Origin: a bacterium
Lineage (GTDB): Bacteria > T1Sed10-126
NCBI GenBank assembly: GCA_003557545.1
Contig: PWOD01000014.1
Coordinates: 1-5,938 of the forward strand
Direction: 5' to 3'
Length of the DNA: 5,938 nucleotides
In this document: in pieces, positions 1-5,938 of the stretch
How the letters are laid out: each line of letters starts with the position of its first letter
How positions within the stretch are numbered: position 1 is the first letter of the stretch
The notes under the pieces: generated by a model
Database searches by the model: none
Seen by the model: the letters and a program-made list of their open reading frames with translations, nothing else
What the model was told of the DNA's origin: nothing
Position numbers and translations under genes: made by a program

Positions 1-176
1 TAAGCTCCAGCCAGCGCCATCGCCCGGGGACCTGCTTCTACCCGTAAAAATCCAGCTCCGACTGTTCCCACATCACTGGCCTCAAGCCGCTGCAAAGACC
101 CCGTTAAAACTAAACCGGCAACCAGCAGGATAGTTAAAACAATCGGCAAAACCAGCTGCATAGATCTCGCCGCCAA
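1..176 (-). CDS. PorV/PorQ (UPF0164) family outer-membrane protein, 5' part only
   Basis: Only the first 58 codons are visible; the gene runs off the low-coordinate edge. From the TTG at 174-176 the product starts MAARSMQLVLPIV, followed by a hydrophobic stretch to about residue 27 and a likely signal-peptidase cut near LEA|SD (residue 33). The mature start carries GTVGAGFLRVEAG then PRAMALAGA (residues 37-58), matching the family pattern G-T-x-x-A-x-F-L-x-[IV]-x-x-G-x-R-x-x-A-[ML]-x-G-A. Family members are outer-membrane beta barrels; in Bacteroidota PorV shuttles type IX secretion cargo to the sortase. I chose TTG over the ATG at 159-161 because it has a Shine-Dalgarno-like site (181-189) at good spacing and supplies an arginine to the signal peptide n-region, which the ATG version lacks. 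It starts 31 bases after the stop of the T9SS-like protein gene, so co-transcription is likely. Family assignment is fairly firm; PorV versus PorQ versus another subfamily cannot be decided. Confidence 0.8.
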   Translation of the reverse strand, partial: MAARSMQLVLPIVLTILLVAGLVLTGSLQRLEASDVGTVGAGFLRVEAGPRAMALAGA

Positions 177-180
177 ATGA

Positions 181-189
181 CTACCTGCT
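181..189 (-). promoter_or_regulatory. Ribosome binding site that favours the TTG start of the PorV-like gene
   Basis: Minus-strand AGCAGGTAG contains AGGT and matches the consensus AGGAGGT at six of seven positions. Four bases separate the nonamer from the TTG at 176, and six separate its AGGT core from that codon. For the internal ATG at 161 the site would be about 20 bases away, too far to serve it. Confidence 0.5.
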
Positions 190-207
190 GGTCGAAATCG
201 ATCAAAT

Positions 208-1554
208 CTATCTAACAACTGTAATCTGCCCCCTTGTTACTCCGTAACGGGAATTAATCAGATAAAGATATACACCACTGGCAACTCTATTTCCTGAATC
301 ATTTTTACCCCACCAGGTGGCTTCATTCCCCGTAGCTCTATATTGAACACCACGTCCAACTGACAATCTGCGAACCATCTGCCCCTGAATGTTATAAAGA
401 TAAATTTCCATGCCAGGATCGGCCGGCAAATTCTGAAAAACCAACGGCTGACCTTCACGGGGATTAAACGGATTCGGCCAGCTTCTTACCATATCAACTG
501 TTTCAAGATGGTCAGGAGCCTGTTCGGGACTCCAGAGTACCTGGTAAAGTTGCGTATCAACCTGGTGGATAAACTCTACTTCCGCCTGTAGGATTATAAT
601 TTCTCCAGTGATTGCGAGGAGCGGAATTTCTTTTCCTGCCGCCGGATGCCAGTCAACCCGGCTGCGCCCCTGGGTAAAGCCAAATTTTTGTTCATAAAAA
701 TGACCATCACCATGCTCAGTTCTTGTCAGTTGAAACTCAAGCGGATCGTCGATCCCGGATGCAGTCATACGCACATCCAACTTATGCTGATCAAGACCAG
801 GGCGATAGGCCTGCAATATTCCCAGGGCCTCCCGGTCGGAAAAAACTGTGACCGGTTCTCTTTGCTCATTAAGCAGCTGAATGCCCGCCATACTTTCCCA
901 ACCACTGGTGTCAGAACCGGTCAAACTCCCGTGCGGCGGTGCTGTTGCTTCTGGTGACTGCTCGGAGACTGCAGACAGAGTTACCCGGGGCCGATCTTGT
1001 TCAAAATCAACCAGCTGAGGAACGCCAATCACCACCTCCACCTCCTCCGGTTCAACCCCCTGAATAAGTAACGGCTGGAGTCCTTCGATTTTGTCAACCG
1101 GCTGATTATCACGGACTATTTCAGCTGACCAACCAACGGGATTTTCAACCCCTGTTAAATCAACTATCAGCTGATAATCATCCACAACATTACCCAGATT
1201 AGAAACTCTGAACTCCAGAGCCACAGTTTCTCCGGGAGTCAAAAAACCTTCCTGCAAAGTACGGTTTGCTAACACCCCCGGATATGCGACTTTACCCACA
1301 GTAAGCTGCAGCTCCTCCGCTGTCACCAGCCTGTATTCTTTAACCTGATCAAAGTAGCGTCCCCCCAGCTCGCCCGGTGCTGAAGGTTTATACTCAACCG
1401 GATAATTTTCCGGAACAAGGGCATTAATAATCTTTTCACCCGCCAGAGTCTTATAATAAACAAACTCGCCCATGGCAGCATAAACCCCCGAAATAGCACC
1501 GGCTAATAAAAGGTAGATAGCCACCAATAAAACTAATTTATGAAACTTAACCAT
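208..1554 (-). CDS. Exported protein with T9SS/FlgD-type C-terminal domain
   Basis: 448 residues with ATG start; AAGGAA at 1565-1570 lies ten bases upstream, a weak, slightly distant ribosome site. Residues 1-26 are a signal peptide (MVKFHK, hydrophobic core, likely cut VYA|AM). Residues 35-68 carry the motif T.A.E.IINA..P followed by PS..G.L...F, also seen in the protein at 1777-2886. Residues 104-180 read like a CARDB/NEW3-type Ig domain (LTPGETVALEFRVSNLGN, GWSAEI, a closing VGVP-like strand IGVP). Residues 258-326 resemble a surface-protein beta module with the pattern V.V...S..D.LEF.LT.TE..DG.F. The C-terminal domain (354-448) is clearest: WPNPFNP, IYLYNIQGQMVRRL, TWWGKNDSGNRVASGVYLY and the terminal strand GQITVVR. 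Such domains are the type IX secretion signal in Bacteroidota and share their fold with the FlgD Ig-like domain. No enzyme domain is seen. The PorV-like gene directly downstream supports an export cargo role, which remains inferred. Confidence 0.85.
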   Translation of the reverse strand: MVKFHKLVLLVAIYLLLAGAISGVYAAMGEFVYYKTLAGEKIINALVPENYPVEYKPSAPGELGGRYFDQVKEYRLVTAEELQLTVGKVAYPGVLANRTLQEGFLTPGETVALEFRVSNLGNVVDDYQLIVDLTGVENPVGWSAEIVRDNQPVDKIEGLQPLLIQGVEPEEVEVVIGVPQLVDFEQDRPRVTLSAVSEQSPEATAPPHGSLTGSDTSGWESMAGIQLLNEQREPVTVFSDREALGILQAYRPGLDQHKLDVRMTASGIDDPLEFQLTRTEHGDGHFYEQKFGFTQGRSRVDWHPAAGKEIPLLAITGEIIILQAEVEFIHQVDTQLYQVLWSPEQAPDHLETVDMVRSWPNPFNPREGQPLVFQNLPADPGMEIYLYNIQGQMVRRLSVGRGVQYRATGNEATWWGKNDSGNRVASGVYLYLINSRYGVTRGQITVVR

Positions 1555-1636
1555 AGCTAACTATTTCCTTACTCTATCTGAATTTATCCGGCCACAAACA
1601 AGCCGCTTCGTACTTCCAAAAACTACCCTTATTTGC

Positions 1637-1665
1637 AGCATAACTACAGGCTACTATTTCTACAA
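1637..1665 (-). promoter_or_regulatory. Weak candidate promoter for the T9SS-like protein gene
   Basis: On the minus strand, TTGTAG (1660-1665) and TATGCT (1637-1642) are separated by exactly 17 bases. They match the sigma-70 consensus at three and four of six positions. The site lies downstream of the hairpin at 1684-1726 and about 80 bases before the ATG at 1554, where a new transcription unit would be expected. The matches are poor, so position is the main support. Confidence 0.25.
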
Positions 1666-1683
1666 TAAAAACCGATAACCCCC

Positions 1684-1726
1684 GGCTGCGCTCGAATATA
1701 GCAAAACACTATATTCGAACGCAGCC
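1684..1726 (-). terminator. 18-bp stem hairpin, possible terminator or mRNA-end structure
   Basis: Arms 1684-1701 and 1709-1726 are complementary over 18 positions around a 7-base loop. The only irregular pair (1691 with 1719) is C-A in a plus-strand RNA but G-U in a minus-strand RNA, so the structure is fully paired only in the direction of the genes. It begins 51 bases after the stop of the DUF11-domain gene, where a terminator is expected. Unlike a textbook intrinsic terminator, the stem is followed by GGGGG and TTATC, and the first T run (five Ts) comes about a dozen bases later. It could therefore be a non-canonical terminator, a processing or stabilising hairpin, or a protein-binding inverted repeat. 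Confidence 0.5.
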
Positions 1727-1776
1727 CCCGGTGATTTTCTCCATCCAGTTAAATCGATCATCGAGATAAACTGCTC

Positions 1777-2886
1777 TTAGTCTATCTCAACCTGGAATTC
1801 CAGATCAAACGATTCCGCCTCATCAATCTGGGTATAGAACCAGCGAATCATCAGTACATCTTCAATAGCATGCTCACCCTCAGCTTCCCAGTTTGGACTG
1901 AGATAATCAGTCGAATATTCAATCGTGGGAGTTCCGTCAGCTGTGGCCCACTCACTCAGGGTGGTGTGAGCTGGAAGCGCATCAATAATCTCAAGTTCTG
2001 TAGCTACTGCCGAACCAATATTTTCAACAGTAATCGTGTAGTCGATCTTACCGCCAGGACGGGTATCACTATCAACTACCGACTGGGCTTTAACCAGCGT
2101 TAACCTCGGCCCACTAATCTGGCTGTTGATCGTCAGACTCTGGGTATCATTACCATCCTCCGAGCCCGGGCCAGCAGCCATCGACCAGTTATCTCCCCAT
2201 TCCGGATTCGACGGGTCACGCACTGGGGCATTGTTAGTAACCCAGAACTCTGACGTGGTAGAATTGCCATCCACAGCAGTAGATTTAGCTTCAACTACGG
2301 CAAAAAAGGTCTGAATCTGTTGATAAACAAATTCTACAGATCCTTCACTATCATCTAATGCGGTGGCGGTTTCCGTGTCAAAATCTCCAGCCCCCAACTC
2401 TCCAGCCTGATACCATAGTTCGACAGAAAAAGTATCCCCCTCGATAATATCTCCCGGCAGCAGATGGCTGGCATCAAACTCAATTGCCTTGGCATTATTA
2501 CTCTGATTTTGCACCGGAATGGCAATCACCAACTGGCCACCTGGCTCAATCAGCTGCGTATCCTCGTGAGAGTTACCACTAATAGTGGGATTAATCTCCG
2601 TCGTTATATCCCACATATCCCAACCTGTATCAACCACGGCATCGACTTCTGCCTCAGCGCTGATCCAGAGTGTATCACCAGCCGGATTGAGAAAATTAGC
2701 AGACAGGTGACCCGCTTCTGAGGGGCGCTCATCACCTGGACTGATTGCATTAATGATCTCTTCCATCGCCTGAGTACGAGGATTATTAAAATCAGCCAGA
2801 GCCGGATTGCTGACAAAGACCACCGCAGCAATCAGCAGACTGAAAATTACACCACAATAGATTAACTTTTTCATCCAATAACTCAC
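1777..2886 (-). CDS. Exported acidic protein with C-terminal DUF11-like domain
   Basis: 369 residues starting at GTG (2884-2886), chosen because AAGGAGGT lies eight bases upstream; the next in-frame ATG (2874) would be 20 bases from it. Residues 1-31 form a signal peptide (MSYWMKK, hydrophobic core, likely cut ALA|DF). Residues 37-65 hold T.A.E.IINA..P and PS..G.L...F, a motif shared with the T9SS-like protein. Residues 105-160 (LIEPGGQLVIAIPVQNQSN onward) look like an Ig-type domain with the pattern PG....I.V.N. The end (260-369) is a DUF11-like domain: RLTLVKAQSV, PGGKIDYTITVENIGS, ATELEIIDALPAHTTL and a final strand DLEFQVEID. DUF11 domains occur in bacterial and archaeal surface proteins. 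A hand count gives 63 Asp+Glu against 12 Lys+Arg, consistent with a halophile. There is no catalytic motif, lipobox, sortase signal or T9SS domain. Precise function is unknown; a surface or structural role is inferred. Confidence 0.85.
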   Translation of the reverse strand: MSYWMKKLIYCGVIFSLLIAAVVFVSNPALADFNNPRTQAMEEIINAISPGDERPSEAGHLSANFLNPAGDTLWISAEAEVDAVVDTGWDMWDITTEINPTISGNSHEDTQLIEPGGQLVIAIPVQNQSNNAKAIEFDASHLLPGDIIEGDTFSVELWYQAGELGAGDFDTETATALDDSEGSVEFVYQQIQTFFAVVEAKSTAVDGNSTTSEFWVTNNAPVRDPSNPEWGDNWSMAAGPGSEDGNDTQSLTINSQISGPRLTLVKAQSVVDSDTRPGGKIDYTITVENIGSAVATELEIIDALPAHTTLSEWATADGTPTIEYSTDYLSPNWEAEGEHAIEDVLMIRWFYTQIDEAESFDLEFQVEID

Positions 2887-2893
2887 TGTTAAA

Positions 2894-2901
2894 ACCTCCT
2901 T
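2894..2901 (-). promoter_or_regulatory. Strong ribosome binding site fixing the GTG start at 2886
   Basis: Minus-strand AAGGAGGT is a near-perfect Shine-Dalgarno sequence. It ends seven bases before the GTG (eight from the AGGAGG core), ideal for that codon and too far from the ATG at 2874. Such a strong site argues against a Bacteroidota host. Confidence 0.85.
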
Positions 2902-2910
2902 AAAAAATCA

Positions 2911-2919
2911 ATCATACCA
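2911..2919 (-). promoter_or_regulatory. Possible extended -10 element before the DUF11-domain gene
   Basis: Minus-strand TGGTATGAT fits TG-N-TATNAT. No good -35 hexamer is found 16-18 bases upstream, and transcription from here would leave only a short leader before the ribosome site. It is a tentative call; read-through from the large gene upstream may be the main source of mRNA. Confidence 0.25.
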
Positions 2920-3018
2920 ATAAACTCAAAGGGACATGACTCAAAACCTTGTAAAGCCCTGAATCTGTCACCTCCTCCCGGAACTTTTAGTTTTCAGAGT
3001 CAATAAATAGCTCATTAT

Positions 3019-5938
3019 TCAGTTTACTTTTACTTCAAACTGCAGTTCTCCGGTTACCATACCCGGCTCCTGGGGTTCAATAGTTCCAATAATCGACCAG
3101 CGAACAATCTCCGCATCAACTGAATATTTTTCCTGATAAACACCGTTTACCCGATATGCTATATCTGCTGCCGGGCCAGTTACTACCGTCGCCGTATCAT
3201 TTATCACTGTGTGCTGTGGTCTGAAATCCTCAATAACCAGGGATTCAGCCGGACCGAACCCAGTGTTTGCATAGCCAATCGTATAAATCCTTGTATCACC
3301 TGGTAGAATTCTTGTGTCACCTTCTAAGCTTTTCCAGAGTTGCATATATGGAGCCGATTGAATAGTTGAAAATTTACTCTCATTGCCGGCCGTATCGACC
3401 GCAGTAATCCAGTAGTAATAGCTGGTTCCACGGTCAACATTCGTATCAAAAAAGGTGTGTATGGCCGGTTCAAGCGGCACAGTATCCTGTATAACCGCCG
3501 CCTCAGTATCAGTCGTTTCCTCTGCCTTATAAATACGGAATTTAACCGCACCAGATTCTTCATAGTTCCACTCGATTTCCACACCGGTATCGGGATCATC
3601 CACCCGGGCCTTTGTGGAAATATCAACCACCGGTTCAGGCGCTATATTATCAACCGTAAAGATCGGTGAACTGTCCCAGTCACCCGTATCAGTCCCATCA
3701 AATCCACGGATTCTTAATTTTACTTCATGGTTAACTGTTTCACCAAGATCGGTTTTAGAAGCCCAGGTAAAACTGTGCGTCTCTCCGGTCACCGACATAC
3801 TAACCGATTCCACCACTTCGGGATCAACAAGGGTCGCCGGCTCCCAGCTTTCCCCGGCATCCGAAGAAAATTCAACCGTCACAGTCCCTGAAACATCATC
3901 AACATCCGGATCAGAAATCAGATATGTCGCCACTATATCGTCGGCCAGATATTCTCCTCCACTCGGATAAAGCAACTCTACCTCCGGCGGTTGGTTATCA
4001 ATCACGGTAAACTCTTGGGCCCCTTTAGCAGCACCATCTGCAACTGTAACTACTACTGTTTCGGATGTGGTTGAGATTGTCCAATCTTCCACCCGGGTTC
4101 CCTCGCTAAAACTACCCGATTCTACCGGACTTATCTCACCCTGACTGACAAAAATCTCAACCCATGCCGAATCACCTGTATAATCAGTCACAATATCAAG
4201 TTCATCAACCCCCTCAAATGTCTCAACAAAGGCATTAATCTGCACCTCAAACGGAACATCCACCGTCACTTCCTGGGGAGCATCAATCTGAAAAACAGGG
4301 ATGGCTGTGTCGGACAAAGAATGCAAGGCTATCAGTTCATTATCAACGCCAACCTGTTGAAAATCTTCGTTGTTATTATCCTGATCAATAAACGACCCGT
4401 CCAGATCCGTGCCAGGCAACCTGAAAGCACTCTGAGTCCTGGCAAAAGAAGCACCAAAATCTACTGCTGTTCCCTCGTAGACTAACGAATTACGTATCCC
4501 GATAGCATCAATCCGATCAGCTGCCGCTTCTTCAGCTGTCGTATACTCACTCGGTTGTTGATTAAACAGAGCTATCCCCTGATCGGTGGGACTCGCCCAA
4601 TCCCCATATTCCAGATCAACATGAGTAAGGTTATCCGCACTTTCCAGATGACCTTCACGCGCCAGCAACAGATAACCTCCCGGTTGAATCTCTGTGCCAT
4701 GTGCGGCATCACGCACAGTCATATTGCTAAATTTTGCTTCATCACGTGGATCATTCCAGTCATTAGTATCGTCAAAAAAGGCAAACCATTTATCGGCAAG
4801 CTCCACCGGTTCTGAAGTTGGATTATAAAGACTGACAAAATCCCCATAATCTCCCCCCGCCATCCGTACAGTTGCAATCACAACATTGTCGGCCATCAAC
4901 CGGCTTCCGGCAAATTCTACCGGTTCCAGGCGATTCACCGTAATTGTATCAGAGGCTACCAATTGTGATTCAGGATCACCATTATAAAGTTCGGCAACTA
5001 TCTGATTCGAGCCTAACTCCAGGGGTACATCCGGACGTATCCAGGTCGAATCGGCCTGTATTTCAACCGGATCCTGAGCTTCTCCGTTAACCCGTATCAC
5101 CACTGAATCACCCGTTCTGGCCGCTTCAACCTCACCAGCCACAGTGATAAATTCGGCTGAAGTATCATAACCATCCTCCAGCTCAGTGATTGAAATATCA
5201 GCCAGTGGCGGCCAATCATCGGGAGATTCCTCGGTACTCAGCCAGGCAGCCCCTAAATACAGATCGGTTTCAGGCAATTGGTTTGTCCTGTGCTGTATTC
5301 TAAAATTACCCTCCGTCCCCGCTCTATCATCCTTGGTAACCTGGTGAGTTATCTTCACCCAATCGTCGCCTGTTTCATAGGTCTCCCAGTCGGAATAAGT
5401 ATGGGTTGTATAACCGGGCCGCAGAACTCCAATACGAACTTCACCGGTATCTCGGACCCATACCTCCAGATAATAATCTACTGGAGTATTATCGGCTTCT
5501 AAATGTTCAAAACCCTGGTCCTCATCATAGGGTCCACCAAAGGAATGATCATAATGTATCGCGTAATCTCCTACTAGCCCCTCACCAATCACAGAACGAG
5601 CTGATTGACCACCTGGATTTGAAGTTTCCCAGTGTTCAGGAGAATCATCATTCGGCCAGTCCTCGAAAAATGGATTTTTGAGGAAATTCTCTGTCGGCTG
5701 CTCAACCACCACAAATTCAGCCGAAATCGTTGCATTTTCCGTCAAAGATATCTGAGTAATAACAGATGAAGTGTCGACTATATCTGCCGCCCCAGATACA
5801 ACTATCCATTCAACAAATCCATATCCCATCTCAGCCGCCGCAGCCAGCTCCGTATCCACACCCTCTTCCAATACAAAGGTATCACCATCTTCGGCAGCTA
5901 CTCCTCCCACGCTTATCGTCCCCGAATCCGGATCCTCA
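3019..5938 (-). CDS. Large multidomain acidic surface protein, 3' part only
   Basis: The frame is open to the window edge, giving 972 codons; the true start and signal peptide lie outside. The GTG at 5910 is inside a domain and is not a start. Counting that codon as residue 1, the domains are: divergent InlB B-type repeat (to 69; GYGFVEW, ISLTENATISAEF); carbohydrate-binding-like jelly roll (75-226; LKNPFFEDW, YYLEVWVRD); glucodextranase-B-like Ig domain (236-328; ITELEDGYDT, RVNG, LELGSNQIVAEL); lamin tail domain (333-515; DFVSLYNPTSEPVELADKW, IQPGGYLLLAREG, tail DNNNEDF); Ig domain of filamin-like type (536-639; FEVQINAFV, DYTG); Ig domain (640-755; PPEVELLYPSGGEYL, SSDAGESW, FTVDN); fibronectin III (757-853; KFRIYKAEE, YYYWITAVDTAGNES); DUF11-like end (856-963; LPGDTRIYTIGYANTG, LQFEVKVN). 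About 186 Asp+Glu face about 46 Lys+Arg. No catalytic residues, transmembrane anchor or T9SS domain are visible. An adhesin or polymer-binding surface role is inferred. The next gene follows after 132 bases with no clear terminator. Confidence 0.85.
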   Translation of the reverse strand, partial: EDPDSGTISVGGVAAEDGDTFVLEEGVDTELAAAAEMGYGFVEWIVVSGAADIVDTSSVITQISLTENATISAEFVVVEQPTENFLKNPFFEDWPNDDSPEHWETSNPGGQSARSVIGEGLVGDYAIHYDHSFGGPYDEDQGFEHLEADNTPVDYYLEVWVRDTGEVRIGVLRPGYTTHTYSDWETYETGDDWVKITHQVTKDDRAGTEGNFRIQHRTNQLPETDLYLGAAWLSTEESPDDWPPLADISITELEDGYDTSAEFITVAGEVEAARTGDSVVIRVNGEAQDPVEIQADSTWIRPDVPLELGSNQIVAELYNGDPESQLVASDTITVNRLEPVEFAGSRLMADNVVIATVRMAGGDYGDFVSLYNPTSEPVELADKWFAFFDDTNDWNDPRDEAKFSNMTVRDAAHGTEIQPGGYLLLAREGHLESADNLTHVDLEYGDWASPTDQGIALFNQQPSEYTTAEEAAADRIDAIGIRNSLVYEGTAVDFGASFARTQSAFRLPGTDLDGSFIDQDNNNEDFQQVGVDNELIALHSLSDTAIPVFQIDAPQEVTVDVPFEVQINAFVETFEGVDELDIVTDYTGDSAWVEIFVSQGEISPVESGSFSEGTRVEDWTISTTSETVVVTVADGAAKGAQEFTVIDNQPPEVELLYPSGGEYLADDIVATYLISDPDVDDVSGTVTVEFSSDAGESWEPATLVDPEVVESVSMSVTGETHSFTWASKTDLGETVNHEVKLRIRGFDGTDTGDWDSSPIFTVDNIAPEPVVDISTKARVDDPDTGVEIEWNYEESGAVKFRIYKAEETTDTEAAVIQDTVPLEPAIHTFFDTNVDRGTSYYYWITAVDTAGNESKFSTIQSAPYMQLWKSLEGDTRILPGDTRIYTIGYANTGFGPAESLVIEDFRPQHTVINDTATVVTGPAADIAYRVNGVYQEKYSVDAEIVRWSIIGTIEPQEPGMVTGELQFEVKVN

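Noticed and set aside
646-957. 103-codon open frame on the plus strand
   Set aside because: It lies wholly antisense to the well-supported T9SS-like protein, has no domain or signal peptide and no ribosome site.
1589-1605. Small CGGC/GCCG hairpin upstream of the T9SS-like protein gene
   Set aside because: The stem is only four base pairs with a large loop, too weak to support a riboswitch or terminator.
1754-1764. Short palindrome TCGAT-C-ATCGA
   Set aside because: Five-base arms are expected by chance, and it is isolated with no second copy or promoter around it.
2872-2874. ATG as the start of the DUF11-domain gene
   Set aside because: It lies 20 bases from AAGGAGGT, while the GTG at 2886 is at ideal spacing. 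The signal peptide is acceptable with either start.
2971-3015. 15-codon ATG frame just after the large gene's stop
   Set aside because: It has no ribosome site, is very short and ends on the orphan Shine-Dalgarno sequence. There is no evidence that it is translated.
3614-3970. 118-codon open frame on the plus strand
   Set aside because: It is antisense to the Ig/fibronectin part of the large protein. Its Ser/Thr-rich product is what the opposite strand of an acidic beta protein gives by chance.
4372-4407. Calcium-binding-like loop DLDGSFIDQDNNNED in the large protein
   Set aside because: It falls in the tail of the lamin tail domain, where Asp/Asn-rich sequence before DF is usual, and lacks a paired helix as in EF-hand or dockerin. 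Not called as a separate site.
5908-5910. GTG as the start of the large gene
   Set aside because: The frame continues upstream to the window edge with EDPDSGTIS, which completes the first strand of the InlB-type repeat, and no signal peptide follows the GTG. The gene is cut by the window.
1-5938. tRNA, rRNA, CRISPR array, insertion sequence or transposase
   Set aside because: No repeat-spacer pattern, cloverleaf, terminal inverted repeats or transposase motifs were seen on either strand. The gaps are short and simple.

Overview
All genes in this window lie on the minus strand, so transcription runs from the high to the low coordinates. Four are visible: the 3' part of a large multidomain surface protein (3019-5938, cut by the window edge), a signal-peptide protein ending in a DUF11-like domain (1777-2886), a signal-peptide protein ending in a T9SS/FlgD-type C-terminal domain (208-1554), and the 5' end of a PorV/PorQ (UPF0164) family outer-membrane protein (1-176, cut by the window edge). 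None has a recognisable catalytic domain. Everything seen is an export signal, a beta-sandwich adhesion or binding module, or outer-membrane export machinery.

Organism: the PorV/PorQ protein and the T9SS-like C-terminal domain indicate a bacterium with an outer membrane. The strong Shine-Dalgarno sequence AAGGAGGT before the gene at 2886 is unlike Bacteroidota, which rarely use such sites. The two proteins at the high-coordinate end are very acidic and poor in lysine, as expected for secreted proteins of a salt-loving organism. A diderm, halophilic, Firmicutes-like lineage such as Halanaerobiales fits these observations, but this is inference and no marker gene is present.

Layout: 3019-5938 and 1777-2886 form a pair separated by a 132-base gap with no convincing terminator. 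A 222-base gap follows (1555-1776). It holds an 18-bp stem hairpin just after the second gene and a weak promoter candidate. The T9SS-like protein and the PorV-like gene come next, 31 bases apart, and are probably co-transcribed. No stretch longer than 300 bases lacks a gene.

Working model (inference): the locus encodes a set of exported surface proteins together with a PorV/PorQ-type outer-membrane partner. The CTD protein is the best candidate cargo of that partner. The two upstream proteins lack a T9SS domain but share a C-terminal DUF11-like module. The CTD protein and the DUF11-terminated protein also share a short N-terminal motif after the signal peptide, suggesting related members of one surface assembly.
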